Assembly: GCA_009668015.1 (NCBI GenBank)
Contig: WJYB01000002.1
Coordinates: 310,001-374,000 of the forward strand
Source: Enterobacteriaceae bacterium RIT714
Lineage (GTDB): Bacteria; Pseudomonadota; Gammaproteobacteria; Enterobacterales; Enterobacteriaceae
DNA length: 64,000 nt
Direction of reading: 5' to 3'
Under the pieces are notes generated by a model. The model saw nothing but the letters and a program-made list of their open reading frames with translations. It did not search any database and had not been told where the DNA came from. The position numbers and the translations under genes were made by a program. Position 1 is the first letter of the stretch, and every line of letters begins with the position of its first letter. Shown one piece after another: positions 17,325 through 26,154 of the stretch.

Positions 17325-18383
17325 TTACTCCATTGTCTGCTCAGAGAAGAGCTGCACCTGAATTTCGCCCTCTTCCGCCAGTTCCCGCACGGTGACCATG
17401 ATCTCTTTACGCACCTGTTCAATACGGCTGACCGGCACGGGTCCCAGACGCGAACCGGTGTTCTGCAACAGCTGCACCTGACGTTTCGGCATGGCGCCAT
17501 AAATCGCCTGGCGCAGGACGGGTTCGGTCCCTTTCAGAGCCACCGCCCAGTCTTCCAGCGGAATTTCGTCCATCAGACGCTGTAGGGTTGCAGGCGTCTG
17601 GCGGCTGAGAATAAAGAACTCATACATCTGATCTTTAAGCTCGTTAACCACCTCTTCATCCCGGACGCGCAGTTGATCCAGTAGCTCCTGCTGGTTGCTG
17701 GGGATACGGTTGACAATATCCGCCGCGTGCTTGATCCCGATAAGCTTGGAGCCGTGCTCGGAGAGCACGGCCACGCCGCGTTCGATAATGCGGTCCAGCT
17801 CATCGATCACATCCCGGTTCACATCGTCGAGACGGGCAATGCGGTAGACAATTTCATCCCGGCGCGATTCCGGCAGATAGGTGAGCACTCCCGCCGCGAC
17901 GTCCGGCGGTAAAAAGGCCAGGAACACCGCCTGCATCTGCAGGTGCTCCTGATCGATGAGGCTCGCCAGCTGGGGAATATCAACCCACTGCAGGCGCGCC
18001 ATCCGGTAACGGATCTCATCCCCGTAGATGCCGTTAATCACGCTGCGGGAGATCTCGCTACCCAGCGCGCGGTCGAGAATATTTTGCAGGTAGGTACGGG
18101 AAGCACCGTTAATGCCACTCTGTTCCCGATAATCCTGGAAAAAGTTATTCATCGCGTTACGGGCGTGAGTCACTTTAATGCCATGCAGGCGGGCCATGGC
18201 TTCACTCACCCGGATCACCTCTTCCCGGCTCAGTTTCTGCATCACCCTGGCCGCCGCTTCCTCACCGATACTCAGCAGCAAAATAGCGGACTGCTCCAGT
18301 CGGCTGCGGCCATTGTTATTACTGTTACCCGCGCTGCGGTTACTCTTGCTTGCCTGAGGCTGCGGCTGCACTGTTTCGCTCAT
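17325..18383 (-). CDS. fliG: Motor switch protein FliG (LfiG)
   Basis: A 352-residue C-ring protein that contacts FliF and the stator. Conserved segments include SAILLLSIGEEAAARVMQKL, the middle domain ending VLTYLPESRRDEIVYRIARL, and the C-terminal torque helix region (LDDVNRDVIDELDRIIE, then DEVVNELKDQMYEFFIL). E. coli FliG has 331 residues; the extra length is an N-terminal low-complexity stretch. It overlaps the end of fliF by 44 bases, unusually long. ATG 18383 has GGAT nine bases upstream. Confidence 0.95.
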   Translation of the reverse strand: MSETVQPQPQASKSNRSAGNSNNNGRSRLEQSAILLLSIGEEAAARVMQKLSREEVIRVSEAMARLHGIKVTHARNAMNNFFQDYREQSGINGASRTYLQNILDRALGSEISRSVINGIYGDEIRYRMARLQWVDIPQLASLIDQEHLQMQAVFLAFLPPDVAAGVLTYLPESRRDEIVYRIARLDDVNRDVIDELDRIIERGVAVLSEHGSKLIGIKHAADIVNRIPSNQQELLDQLRVRDEEVVNELKDQMYEFFILSRQTPATLQRLMDEIPLEDWAVALKGTEPVLRQAIYGAMPKRQVQLLQNTGSRLGPVPVSRIEQVRKEIMVTVRELAEEGEIQVQLFSEQTME

Positions 18384-20049
18384 TGCTGTTAATCCATTGT
18401 TTTAAGACTTCCGCTACGCGCTCTGTTTCGCTATGCGCCAGCGTTTGCAGGAATTCGACTTTGGTTTCCAGGCCGGAGCTCTGCGGCGGCAGGTTGTCCT
18501 CCTGCTGGAACGATGACTTCGGCAGGGACTGCACCAGCAGATCTTCATCCTGTGGCTGGTCGTTCTCCAGCAGAACGCCTGTCGGTTCGGTACGCACGTC
18601 CTGCACCACTTTTTCGCCGCGTCGGCCAAACCGCTGGGCCGCCGGACGTACGCCAAGCAACAGCAACAGCAGCGCCAGCAATCCGATGCCGCCCATCTGT
18701 CCCCAGTCGCGAATATCGGGATCCTGCCACCATCTCAGCAGCGGCATGGACAGGTCATCAGTCGGAGTAAAGCTCAGACGATCCATCGTCAGGGAGTCGC
18801 CGCGCTGGCGATCCAGACCGGCCGCTTCTTCCACCAGCTTATTCAGAGAGGCAAACTGCTCAGGCGTCCACTTCGCAAGGGAAGGTGCTTCGCTGTTCAG
18901 TACCACCGCTACGGTCATTTTCTCCAGCCGGAAAGAGGGGTGACGAATATGGCGGATATCCCGGTCATAAGCGTATTTACGCTGGCTGTTAGAACGGGAA
19001 GAGAGCGCCTGCGGATTGGTGGTCGCGTTTTGCGCTGCAGTGGCGTTTGCCGGAGCGGCAGCCGTGGCCGTAGCCGCCGGGGGATTTGCCGCGGCCGCGG
19101 GCGGGCGGTTACTGAGCGAGCCAGGAATGCCGAGCGCCAGTTCGTCGGTGGTGTTCTCCTGGCTCAGGTTTTCATCGCTGATACGCGGATCGCCGGCATA
19201 GCGCTCCTGAGTCTCCTCCACGGCACTGACGTCAACTTTCGGCACCACGCTGACGCGGTAGTTGGCGCTTCCCACCAGTGAGTTAAGCAAATTGGCGATG
19301 TTTTTTTCCGTTTCGCCTTTGATCTGGGCGCTGATATCCCGGCTGCGGGATATCCCGGCATACTGCGTTTTATCCGTCTCGATCCCTTCGGAAAGCAGCT
19401 CGCCGCGTTGATCCACCACGCGGACGTTAGAGGCTTCCAGGCCTGGCACACTGCCTGCCACCATCTGCAGAATCGCCGTCACCTGCTGCTCGTTAAGACG
19501 CTGGCCGGGGCGTAAACGCACCATGACCGAGGCGCTGCTGTCAGGTTTATCGCTCAACACAAAGGAGCTGGACTCCGTCATGCCAAGATGCACGCGCGCG
19601 GACTCCACCGGATCAAGCCCCATAATGCTCTGGGCCAGCTCCCCTTCGATGCTGCGCTTATAGCGCACGTTCTGGATGAACTGGCTGCTGCCGAGCATCT
19701 CGTCTTTATCCATCAGCTCGTAGCCGCCGGGTAAAATGGCGGTGACGCCCTGCTCCGCCAGCGCCATACGCGCGCTGGCCAGCTTGCCGCTATCCACGAG
19801 GATCAGGCCGCTACCCGGCTCGATACGGTAGTCGATAGCTTTCGCACCCAGCACTTCAACAACCTGTTTTACGGGAATATTTTCCTGGCTACCGAATAAC
19901 GCCACATAGCTGCGGTTGCTGAACCACAGAGAAGTGACGATAGCGCCGGCCAGTAATACGCCCGCCCCGCCCAGCAGCATATTTTTCTTATTGCCGCCGA
20001 GGCTATCGGGCAGGGCAAAGGGCAGTTTTTGTTTCAGTTTCTCAATCAC
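18340..20049 (-). CDS. fliF: MS-ring protein FliF (LfiF), GTG start
   Basis: A 569-residue protein forming the membrane MS ring that houses the export gate. There are two membrane segments, near residues 24-44 and about 452-470 (GGIGLLALLLLLLGV). The ring-building periplasmic domain includes KRSIEGELAQSIMGLDPVESARVHL and ANLLNSLVGSANYRVSVVPKVD. The Ala-rich stretch near 312-342 is a low-complexity insert. Start is GTG 20049 with AAGGG six bases upstream. It is eight bases after fliE. Confidence 0.96.
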   Translation of the reverse strand: MIEKLKQKLPFALPDSLGGNKKNMLLGGAGVLLAGAIVTSLWFSNRSYVALFGSQENIPVKQVVEVLGAKAIDYRIEPGSGLILVDSGKLASARMALAEQGVTAILPGGYELMDKDEMLGSSQFIQNVRYKRSIEGELAQSIMGLDPVESARVHLGMTESSSFVLSDKPDSSASVMVRLRPGQRLNEQQVTAILQMVAGSVPGLEASNVRVVDQRGELLSEGIETDKTQYAGISRSRDISAQIKGETEKNIANLLNSLVGSANYRVSVVPKVDVSAVEETQERYAGDPRISDENLSQENTTDELALGIPGSLSNRPPAAAANPPAATATAAAPANATAAQNATTNPQALSSRSNSQRKYAYDRDIRHIRHPSFRLEKMTVAVVLNSEAPSLAKWTPEQFASLNKLVEEAAGLDRQRGDSLTMDRLSFTPTDDLSMPLLRWWQDPDIRDWGQMGGIGLLALLLLLLGVRPAAQRFGRRGEKVVQDVRTEPTGVLLENDQPQDEDLLVQSLPKSSFQQEDNLPPQSSGLETKVEFLQTLAHSETERVAEVLKQWINSNERNSAAAASGKQE

Positions 20050-20058
20050 GACAATCCC

Positions 20059-20418
20059 TTACACCGCCAGATTCATAATTTCGTCAAGGGCGGTGGTAAG
20101 CTTGTTACGCACCTGCACCATTGCCGCAAACGAGACGCTGGCTTTTTGACTCTCGACCATCGCGCCGGTGAGATCATCGCTGATGCCGGTTTCCACCGCC
20201 GTCTGCTTCGCGGCAGCGCTGTGCTGAATGCTGTCGACACCCTCAATGGCGCGATTAAGCACGTCGGCAAAGGAGAGCTGGCCTGTGGGCTGCATACTGG
20301 CGGGCATGACTTGCGCTGGCGCGATGGCGGTCGTGCCGGCAGCCATTGCGGTCTGTTGCATTCGTTGCAAAAGCGCCAATTGCGCGGACGCAATGCCGAT
20401 TCCCTGAACGTTTTCCAT
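20059..20418 (-). CDS. fliE: Hook-basal body adaptor protein FliE (LfiE)
   Basis: A 119-residue MS ring-rod junction protein. The C-terminal half is typical (LSFADVLNRAIEGVDSIQ, then ASVSFAAMVQVRNKLTTALDEIMNL). I chose ATG 20418, preceded by AAGGAAG; a longer frame to 20472 would overlap lafK. E. coli FliE has 104 residues. First structural gene of the fliE-fliJ run, 31 bases after lafK. Confidence 0.92.
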   Translation of the reverse strand: MENVQGIGIASAQLALLQRMQQTAMAAGTTAIAPAQVMPASMQPTGQLSFADVLNRAIEGVDSIQHSAAAKQTAVETGISDDLTGAMVESQKASVSFAAMVQVRNKLTTALDEIMNLAV

Positions 20419-20449
20419 TAAAAAAGACTTCCTTTGTGACTGCTGCGAA

Positions 20450-21478
20450 TCAATTAAAATAGCCGGGATCAATACCGTCGCCGCGCATAGAGGCCAGCCG
20501 GTAACGCAAGGCGCGCGGCGTAATGCCCAGCGATTGCGCGGTACGGGACTTATTGCCGTTGTGTTGTTTAAGCAGATCGATAATGTACTGGTACTCTGCC
20601 TGGCGCCCGTGCTCCTTCACGAATCGAATCGCTGACGGGATGGGGCGGGTTAATTCTGTCTCCCGTCGTGTGGAAACGGTGCTGACAGGAGGGGCGATGT
20701 GAACCGGTAAGGCAATATCCGCCGCGGTAATGACCTCGTTCATACTGAGAATAAAGCCACGTTGAATGACGTTTTCCAGTTCGCGGACGTTGCCCGGCCA
20801 GTCATATTTCAACAAAGCGTAGCGGGCATCTTCGCTTAACCGCTTATTATCCCCGTACTGCGATTGCTGCTTATTAATAAAGTATTGTGCCAGCGGAATA
20901 ATATCCTCCGGACGCTCACGCAGCGGCGCAATGTTTACAGGCACCACTGACAGGCGATAATAGAGGTCTTCGCGGAAACGCCCTTCCCGCATTTCCAGCT
21001 GTAAGTCTTTATTGGTCGCGGCGATAATACGAATATTGAGCGAAACAGTCTCATTGCTGCCAAGACGCTCAACTTCCTGCTCTTGCAGTACGCGCAATAA
21101 TTTCGCCTGAAGGGTAAGCGGCATATCGCCGATCTCATCCAGCAGCAGCGTACCGTTATTAGCCAGTTCAAATTTCCCCGGCATACTCTTTACCGCGCCG
21201 GTAAAGGCCCCTTTTTCATAGCCGAATAACGTCGATTCCAGCATCGTTTCCGGAATGGCGGCACAGTTAACCGCCACATAGGGAGCGTTATTGCCAGAGC
21301 TGAAATGATGAATAATGCGCGCAATACACTCCTTGCCCGTTCCGGTCTCACCTGTGATTAATGTCGCAACTTTAAAACTCGCGACACGCCGGGCAAGGTT
21401 TAGAGTTTGTAAACTAGCGGCAGATTGTGCGATAAAGTCCAGCGGAGTGTTGGTATTCCACTGAGAAACCTTTCTCAT
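20450..21478 (-). CDS. lafK: LafK, sigma54-dependent activator of lateral flagellar genes
   Basis: A 342-residue RpoN activator. The AAA+ domain fills residues about 10-245: Walker A GETGTGKE (43-50), sigma54-contact loop GAFTGA (90-95), Walker B region LLLDEIGDMP, and the arginine-finger area FREDLYYRLSVVPV. A Fis-type helix-turn-helix ends the protein (NGNKSRTAQSLGITPRALRYRL). There is no N-terminal receiver domain, so it is probably regulated by its own level or by another protein rather than phosphorylation. I chose ATG 21478 because GGAG lies five bases upstream. It probably acts at the flgB sigma54 promoter. Confidence 0.9.
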   Translation of the reverse strand: MRKVSQWNTNTPLDFIAQSAASLQTLNLARRVASFKVATLITGETGTGKECIARIIHHFSSGNNAPYVAVNCAAIPETMLESTLFGYEKGAFTGAVKSMPGKFELANNGTLLLDEIGDMPLTLQAKLLRVLQEQEVERLGSNETVSLNIRIIAATNKDLQLEMREGRFREDLYYRLSVVPVNIAPLRERPEDIIPLAQYFINKQQSQYGDNKRLSEDARYALLKYDWPGNVRELENVIQRGFILSMNEVITAADIALPVHIAPPVSTVSTRRETELTRPIPSAIRFVKEHGRQAEYQYIIDLLKQHNGNKSRTAQSLGITPRALRYRLASMRGDGIDPGYFN

Positions 21479-21953
21479 GTCATCTCCATACATATTAGCT
21501 CTTACAGAGTGGACTTAACATATTCAGCGCACTCAGAAAAAGGCGGGTACAGCTGATTGGCAGCAGGATTAAGATTTTTCCCGCGGCAAGTATATCGAGG
21601 GGAGAAAGGTTGTCTCGTTTTTAATCCACTTTAAGCAATAATTAAAACAACACCAACATTAATCAATTTAAATCAACGAGTTAACATTGTAATTACAGAT
21701 ATTAATTAATTCCCGCAAGCGATAATTAATGGATTAATAACTCGCCCCTTCTTGTCTCTGATCTTCATTGCAGGCGATAATTAGCATGATAAAAAACCGA
21801 ACCGTATAACCGCACAGCATTGCTTGTCACCCCGACAAAATGATGTATGCGGAACGGCGGTGTATTGTTATTTATGCTTTCTTCAGCCTGTCGCCAGTAT
21901 GTCTGTGAAGTTGTTGAAGAGGAACTTCATCCCGAATGGTAAATGGATAAATC
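21479..21953. other. Divergent lafK-fliM intergenic region
   Basis: 475 bp of AT-rich DNA with repeated ATTAAT words and no supportable gene. It must drive lafK (minus) and fliM-flhA (plus). I searched both strands for GG-N10-GC. The best plus-strand case, near 21772-21785, has a spacing of nine, so I see no credible sigma54 promoter. This would fit lafK and fliM being early, sigma70-driven genes. Confidence 0.55.
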
Positions 21954-22832
21954 ATGCAGACTTCAGCAAACAGAATTCGGGTGTATCAAAAAGAAAATTG
22001 CCCCGAAGTGACACGCATAGATGTCAATAAGCTTGGCCGGGCATACCATAAAATCCCGAAAATTATCACTGAAAAGTTTGACAGCATTGAGTCTCGTCTG
22101 AGTATTTTCTTTTTAAAGAAATACCGGATGAACGCCACGTTAAAAAACATGGCGTTCGATACCGACTGCCATCTAAAAAATGCGCAAATTTTTGAGAATG
22201 CGTATGGCAATATCGGCTTTGATATTAACCGTACGTTTTTGTTGGATATTTTGCATAACTACTACGGTTTAAGTAAGGATAATAATCCGTTAGCCAGTGA
22301 CATCCATCAGCCGGTCACCAAAACAGAAGAGCGCCTGCGCAATAAACTGGCTCATGAACTGTCGCAGTTAACCATGAGCCAGGAAATTATGGCGGAGGAG
22401 CTGGAGCTCAGAAATGATTACTCCTCGGTCATTAATCAGTGGGCCTGGAGTATTCAGTTCTGGCTGGAAGGCTATGATGAATATTGTTTTTCAATTTTGC
22501 TCGACACGCATCACGTCGATATTTTGCTGGCCACCCTGCGTGAAAAAAACGATACCAGCCAGCCGCAACCGAGAAATCTCTCTGCCGCGCAGATTGAACA
22601 TATGTTTAATGCGATGCCGTTATCCCTGACCGGAAAGCTGGCGTCGATCAACCTTACCGTTGCCCAACTGCTGGAAATGAGCGCCGGCGATATTATTCCT
22701 GTTTCGTTAAATGAGCCTTTACCGGTGTTCATCGGTAGCGAGCAGCTCTTCAGCGCAACCGTCGCCGAAGATCGCGGTAAGCTTTTTATGACTGACTTTA
22801 ACGATAAAACGCCCGAGATGAAGTATGAGTGA
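21954..22832 (+). CDS. fliM: Motor switch protein FliM (LfiM), lacks N-terminal CheY-binding motif
   Basis: A 292-residue C-ring protein. The middle CheC-like domain and C-terminal SpoA domain are recognisable (SIESRLSIFFLKKYRMNATL, FDINRTFLLDILHNYYGL, then LTVAQLLEMSAGDIIPVSL). Chemotactic FliM (about 334 residues) begins with a LSQxEIDALL peptide that binds CheY-P. Here the frame begins MQTSANRIRVYQKEN, and a TAA two codons upstream rules out an extension. Switching by CheY is thus unlikely, as expected for a lateral motor that does not reverse. fliN overlaps by eight bases. Confidence 0.88.
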   Translation: MQTSANRIRVYQKENCPEVTRIDVNKLGRAYHKIPKIITEKFDSIESRLSIFFLKKYRMNATLKNMAFDTDCHLKNAQIFENAYGNIGFDINRTFLLDILHNYYGLSKDNNPLASDIHQPVTKTEERLRNKLAHELSQLTMSQEIMAEELELRNDYSSVINQWAWSIQFWLEGYDEYCFSILLDTHHVDILLATLREKNDTSQPQPRNLSAAQIEHMFNAMPLSLTGKLASINLTVAQLLEMSAGDIIPVSLNEPLPVFIGSEQLFSATVAEDRGKLFMTDFNDKTPEMKYE

Positions 22833-23214
22833 AGAAAACGACCTGTCCGTAGATTTTAATCTCGACGATATTGAACTGCCGGAAGCCAGCAGTGAAAGCG
22901 CTGTGGCGTCATCCCCTGCGCCCGTTGCGCCCGTGGCGGAGAATCATGCAGAGCATCTGCGCAAAATGGCGATGTTTAGCCGTATCCCCGTCAACCTGAC
23001 CCTGGAAGTGGCGTCGGTAACGATTTCGCTCGCCGAACTGATGACCATCACCAATGACACGACCGTTGAGCTGGATAAAATTGCCGGCGAGCCGCTGGAT
23101 ATCAAAGTGAATGGCATCCTGTTCGGCAAGGCAGAAGTGGTGGTTCTCAATGATAAATATGGTCTGCGGATCATTGAGTTCAGCTCGCACGATATCGGTA
23201 AACTCACTTCATGA
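22825..23214 (+). CDS. fliN: Motor switch protein FliN (LfiN)
   Basis: A 129-residue C-ring base protein. An acidic, Pro/Ala-rich N-terminal third precedes the SpoA domain (FSRIPVNLTLEVASVTISLAEL, then GEPLDIKVNGILFGKAEVVVL). E. coli FliN has 137 residues. It binds FliH and helps deliver the FliI complex. It overlaps fliM and fliP, so translation is coupled. Confidence 0.95.
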   Translation: MSEENDLSVDFNLDDIELPEASSESAVASSPAPVAPVAENHAEHLRKMAMFSRIPVNLTLEVASVTISLAELMTITNDTTVELDKIAGEPLDIKVNGILFGKAEVVVLNDKYGLRIIEFSSHDIGKLTS

Positions 23215-23966
23215 AACGTCCGCTACGCACCGGCGCATTAACCTTACTGGTTTGCGCCGGTTTACTGCTTTCGCCCCTGGTTTTTGCCGCAAACGGCGAC
23301 ATTACGCTACTCAGCACCACCAGTAACGGCACGGGCCAGGATTACAGTGTAAAAATTGAAATCCTGATCCTGATGACCCTGCTCGGGCTGGTGCCGATCA
23401 TGGTGCTGATGATGACCTGCTTTACGCGGTTTATCATCGTGCTGGCGATTTTGCGTCAGGCGCTGGGGTTACAGCAGAGCCCGCCCAATAAAATCCTCAC
23501 CGGGATCGCCCTCGCCTTGACCATGCTGGTGATGCGGCCGGTGTGGACCACGGTTTACAACGACGCCATCGTCCCCTATCAGAATGACCAGGTGACTCTG
23601 AAACAGGCGCTGGTCACGGCGGAGCAACCGCTGAAAAAGTATATGCTGGCGCAAACCAGCAAAACCGCGATGGCGCAGATCATGAGTATTGCCGGTGAGA
23701 AAGGCGATGCCACCTCAATGGATCTGAGCATCGTAGTGCCCGCCTATGTCCTGAGCGAGCTGAAAACCGCCTTCCAGATCGGCTTTATGATCTACATTCC
23801 TTTCCTGATTATCGACCTGATCGTGGCCAGTATTTTAATGGCGATGGGGATGATGATGCTCTCGCCGCTGATCGTCTCGCTGCCGTTTAAGCTGATGCTC
23901 TTTGTTCTGTGCGACGGCTGGAATCTGGTGGTCGGCACGCTGACCGCCAGCGTACAGGGGCTATAG
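23211..23966 (+). CDS. fliP: Flagellar export gate protein FliP (LfiP)
   Basis: A 251-residue core subunit of the FliPQR export gate. It has a cleavable signal peptide (residues 1-27), the signature TCFTRFIIVLAILRQALGLQQSPPN, and the C-terminal TMD pair (FMIYIPFLIIDLIVASILMAMGMMML). E. coli FliP has 245 residues. It overlaps fliN by four bases. Confidence 0.97.
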   Translation: MKRPLRTGALTLLVCAGLLLSPLVFAANGDITLLSTTSNGTGQDYSVKIEILILMTLLGLVPIMVLMMTCFTRFIIVLAILRQALGLQQSPPNKILTGIALALTMLVMRPVWTTVYNDAIVPYQNDQVTLKQALVTAEQPLKKYMLAQTSKTAMAQIMSIAGEKGDATSMDLSIVVPAYVLSELKTAFQIGFMIYIPFLIIDLIVASILMAMGMMMLSPLIVSLPFKLMLFVLCDGWNLVVGTLTASVQGL

Positions 23967-23968
23967 CG

Positions 23969-24241
23969 ATGATGACCATGGAGATTGCCGGAGACATCAT
24001 GGCCGGCGCCATTATGCTGGTGCTGCTGGTTTCCGTCGTAGCGATTGTCCCGAGCCTGCTGGTGGGGCTGGTGGTGAGTATTTTCCAGGCCACCACCCAA
24101 ATCAACGAACAAACCTTAAGTTTTCTCCCGCGTCTGGTGGTGACGCTGCTGGTGCTGGTGCTGGCGGGTAAATGGATGCTGATTAAACTCACCGACTTTA
24201 CGGTTGAGATTTTTCATCAGGCTGCACGACTGGTGGGCTAA
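23969..24241 (+). CDS. fliQ: Flagellar export gate protein FliQ (LfiQ)
   Basis: A 90-residue protein with two membrane helices (GAIMLVLLVSVVAIVPSLLV and VVTLLVLVLAGKWMLIKL) and the FliQ loop LVVSIFQATTQINEQTLSFLP. I start it at ATG 23969, two bases after the fliP stop; an upstream frame lies inside fliP. E. coli FliQ has 89 residues. Confidence 0.95.
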   Translation: MMTMEIAGDIMAGAIMLVLLVSVVAIVPSLLVGLVVSIFQATTQINEQTLSFLPRLVVTLLVLVLAGKWMLIKLTDFTVEIFHQAARLVG

Positions 24242-24247
24242 CGCACT

Positions 24248-25021
24248 ATGGGCATTGATGTACAGGCGTTAGTCGCCCCCCTGATGGCGGCATGGTTACC
24301 CTTCGTCAGGATCCTGGCGTTTATCCATTTCGCGCCGGTGTTCGATCAGCGCTCCATATCCCGGCGAATCAAAATTGGCCTGGCGCTGGCGTTGACCTCG
24401 GTCATTGCCCCCATGCTGCATCAGCAGGTGGTGATGACCGAGCTGCTCTCCATGCGCAGCGTGGTTCTGATTGGCGAACAGATCCTGTGGGGCTTTATCT
24501 TTGGTGCAACGCTGCAACTGGTGTTTATGATTCTGCAAACCGCGGGCCATATTCTCTCCATGAATATGGGGCTCGGCATGGCCATCATGAACGACCCGAG
24601 CAACGGCAATTCCACCACGGTGATCTCCCAGATCATTTTTGTGTTTAGCGTCCTGCTGTTCTTTACCATGGACGGCCACCTGCTGCTGGTCACGCTGCTC
24701 TATAAAAGCTTTAATTACTGGCCAGTGGGCCAGGCGATCAATGCAGTCTCCCTTCATACGCTGGTCCAGAGCCTGGGCTGGTTGATCTCCTCTTCGCTGC
24801 TTATCTCTCTTCCCACCGCCTTTGTCATGCTGATGGTGCAGGGATCGTTTGGGCTGCTTAACCGTATCTCGCCGACCCTGAACCTCTTCTCCCTCGGCTT
24901 CCCCATCAGCATGCTCTTTGGGCTGCTGTGTCTGGCGCTGCTGGTGAGTGATATTCCTGACCATTACATCAATCTGACTAACGTCATCATGGGCAAAATC
25001 GACGCAATGAGGGTGTTCTGA
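24248..25021 (+). CDS. fliR: Flagellar export gate protein FliR (LfiR)
   Basis: A 257-residue polytopic membrane protein completing the FliPQR gate. Typical stretches are LALALTSVIAPMLH, EQILWGFIFGATLQLVFMIL and GHILSMNMGLGMAIMNDPSNG. E. coli FliR has 261 residues. The flhB start shares its last base. Confidence 0.95.
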   Translation: MGIDVQALVAPLMAAWLPFVRILAFIHFAPVFDQRSISRRIKIGLALALTSVIAPMLHQQVVMTELLSMRSVVLIGEQILWGFIFGATLQLVFMILQTAGHILSMNMGLGMAIMNDPSNGNSTTVISQIIFVFSVLLFFTMDGHLLLVTLLYKSFNYWPVGQAINAVSLHTLVQSLGWLISSSLLISLPTAFVMLMVQGSFGLLNRISPTLNLFSLGFPISMLFGLLCLALLVSDIPDHYINLTNVIMGKIDAMRVF

Positions 25022-26154
25022 TGTCGGGGAGTGGAGATAAAAGCGAAAAGGCCACGCAGGGTAAGCTGCGTAAGGCCCGTCAGAAAGGGGATATAGCACG
25101 GTCGAAAGATGTGACGATGGCCGCCGGACTGGTGACTTCGTTAGTCGTGCTGATGATTTTTTTCCCTTTCTATAAACAGCTGGTGCAGGACTCTTTTGAC
25201 TCTGTCGGCGCGATGGCGGGGAAACAGGACGATCCCGCCGCGCTGGAGCTTTTTCTTATGCACCATGTCTGGCTGCTGCTGAAATTTATCCTCACGCTGG
25301 TGCCGATCCCGGTGGTGTGCATGATCTCCACCGTGGTGCCGGGCCGCTGGGTCTTTACGCCCAATAAACTGATGCCGGATTTTAAAAAAATTAACCCGCT
25401 CAGCGGCTTTAAGCGCCTCTTCTCCTCAAGCCATTATGTCGACGTGCTTAAGATGCTGGCGAAATGCAGCGTGCTGATGGCGATGCTCTGGTCGTTGATT
25501 CAGGATTCGCTCCCGGCGCTGCTGCGCCTGCAGCATTTATGGCTCAGTCAGGGCATTGATGAAGGGCTAGAGATCCTGCGCCAGGTATTTAGCTGGCTGC
25601 TGGGCATTATCGTTATTTTTGCGCTGATCGATGTCCCGCTGGCGATCTTTATGTACTTAAAAAAGATGCGTATGACCAAACAGGAAGTACGCGATGAGTA
25701 CAAAAATAACGATGGCAACCCGCAGATCAAAGGCCGTATTCGCCAGCTCCAGCGTCAGATGGCCCAGGGACAGCTGAATAAAGTGATCCCGACGGCGGAT
25801 GTGGTGATCACCAACCCCACCCACTATGCGGTGGCGCTGAAATACGATCCGGATAAAGCCCAGGCGCCCTATATCGTGGCCAAAGGTGTGGACGATGTGG
25901 CGCAATACATTCGTGAAGTGGCGCAACGCCACGATGTGGAGATCGTGCCCTTTCCACCGCTGGCGCGAGCGGTATACCACTCCACCCGGGTCAATCAACA
26001 GATACCGACCCAGCTATTCCGCGCTATTGCCCATGTGCTGACCTACGTGCTGCAAATTAAAGCCTGGCGCAACGGGCAGAGCGAAATGAAACCACAGTTG
26101 AACAGGCTAATGGATATACCGAAAGAGGGACTTAAAGCAGATGGCAAGCAGTAA
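25021..26154 (+). CDS. flhB: Export specificity switch protein FlhB (LfhB)
   Basis: A 377-residue export-gate protein that switches substrate class after hook completion. It starts SGSGDKSEKATQGKLRKARQKGDIARSKD, has four membrane helices, and carries the autocleavage motif NPTH in the cytoplasmic domain (VVITNPTHYAVALKY, near residue 270). E. coli FlhB has 382 residues. flhA overlaps the 3' end by 14 bases. Confidence 0.97.
   Translation: MSGSGDKSEKATQGKLRKARQKGDIARSKDVTMAAGLVTSLVVLMIFFPFYKQLVQDSFDSVGAMAGKQDDPAALELFLMHHVWLLLKFILTLVPIPVVCMISTVVPGRWVFTPNKLMPDFKKINPLSGFKRLFSSSHYVDVLKMLAKCSVLMAMLWSLIQDSLPALLRLQHLWLSQGIDEGLEILRQVFSWLLGIIVIFALIDVPLAIFMYLKKMRMTKQEVRDEYKNNDGNPQIKGRIRQLQRQMAQGQLNKVIPTADVVITNPTHYAVALKYDPDKAQAPYIVAKGVDDVAQYIREVAQRHDVEIVPFPPLARAVYHSTRVNQQIPTQLFRAIAHVLTYVLQIKAWRNGQSEMKPQLNRLMDIPKEGLKADGKQ

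Noticed and set aside
21772..21785. GG-N-GC pattern ahead of fliM as a sigma54 promoter
   Set aside because: Spacing between GG and GC is nine, not ten, and the flanking consensus is poor.
24296..25099. 267-codon minus-strand frame opposite fliR
   Set aside because: Very hydrophilic Gln/His-rich product mirrored from membrane-protein codons; no ribosome site.
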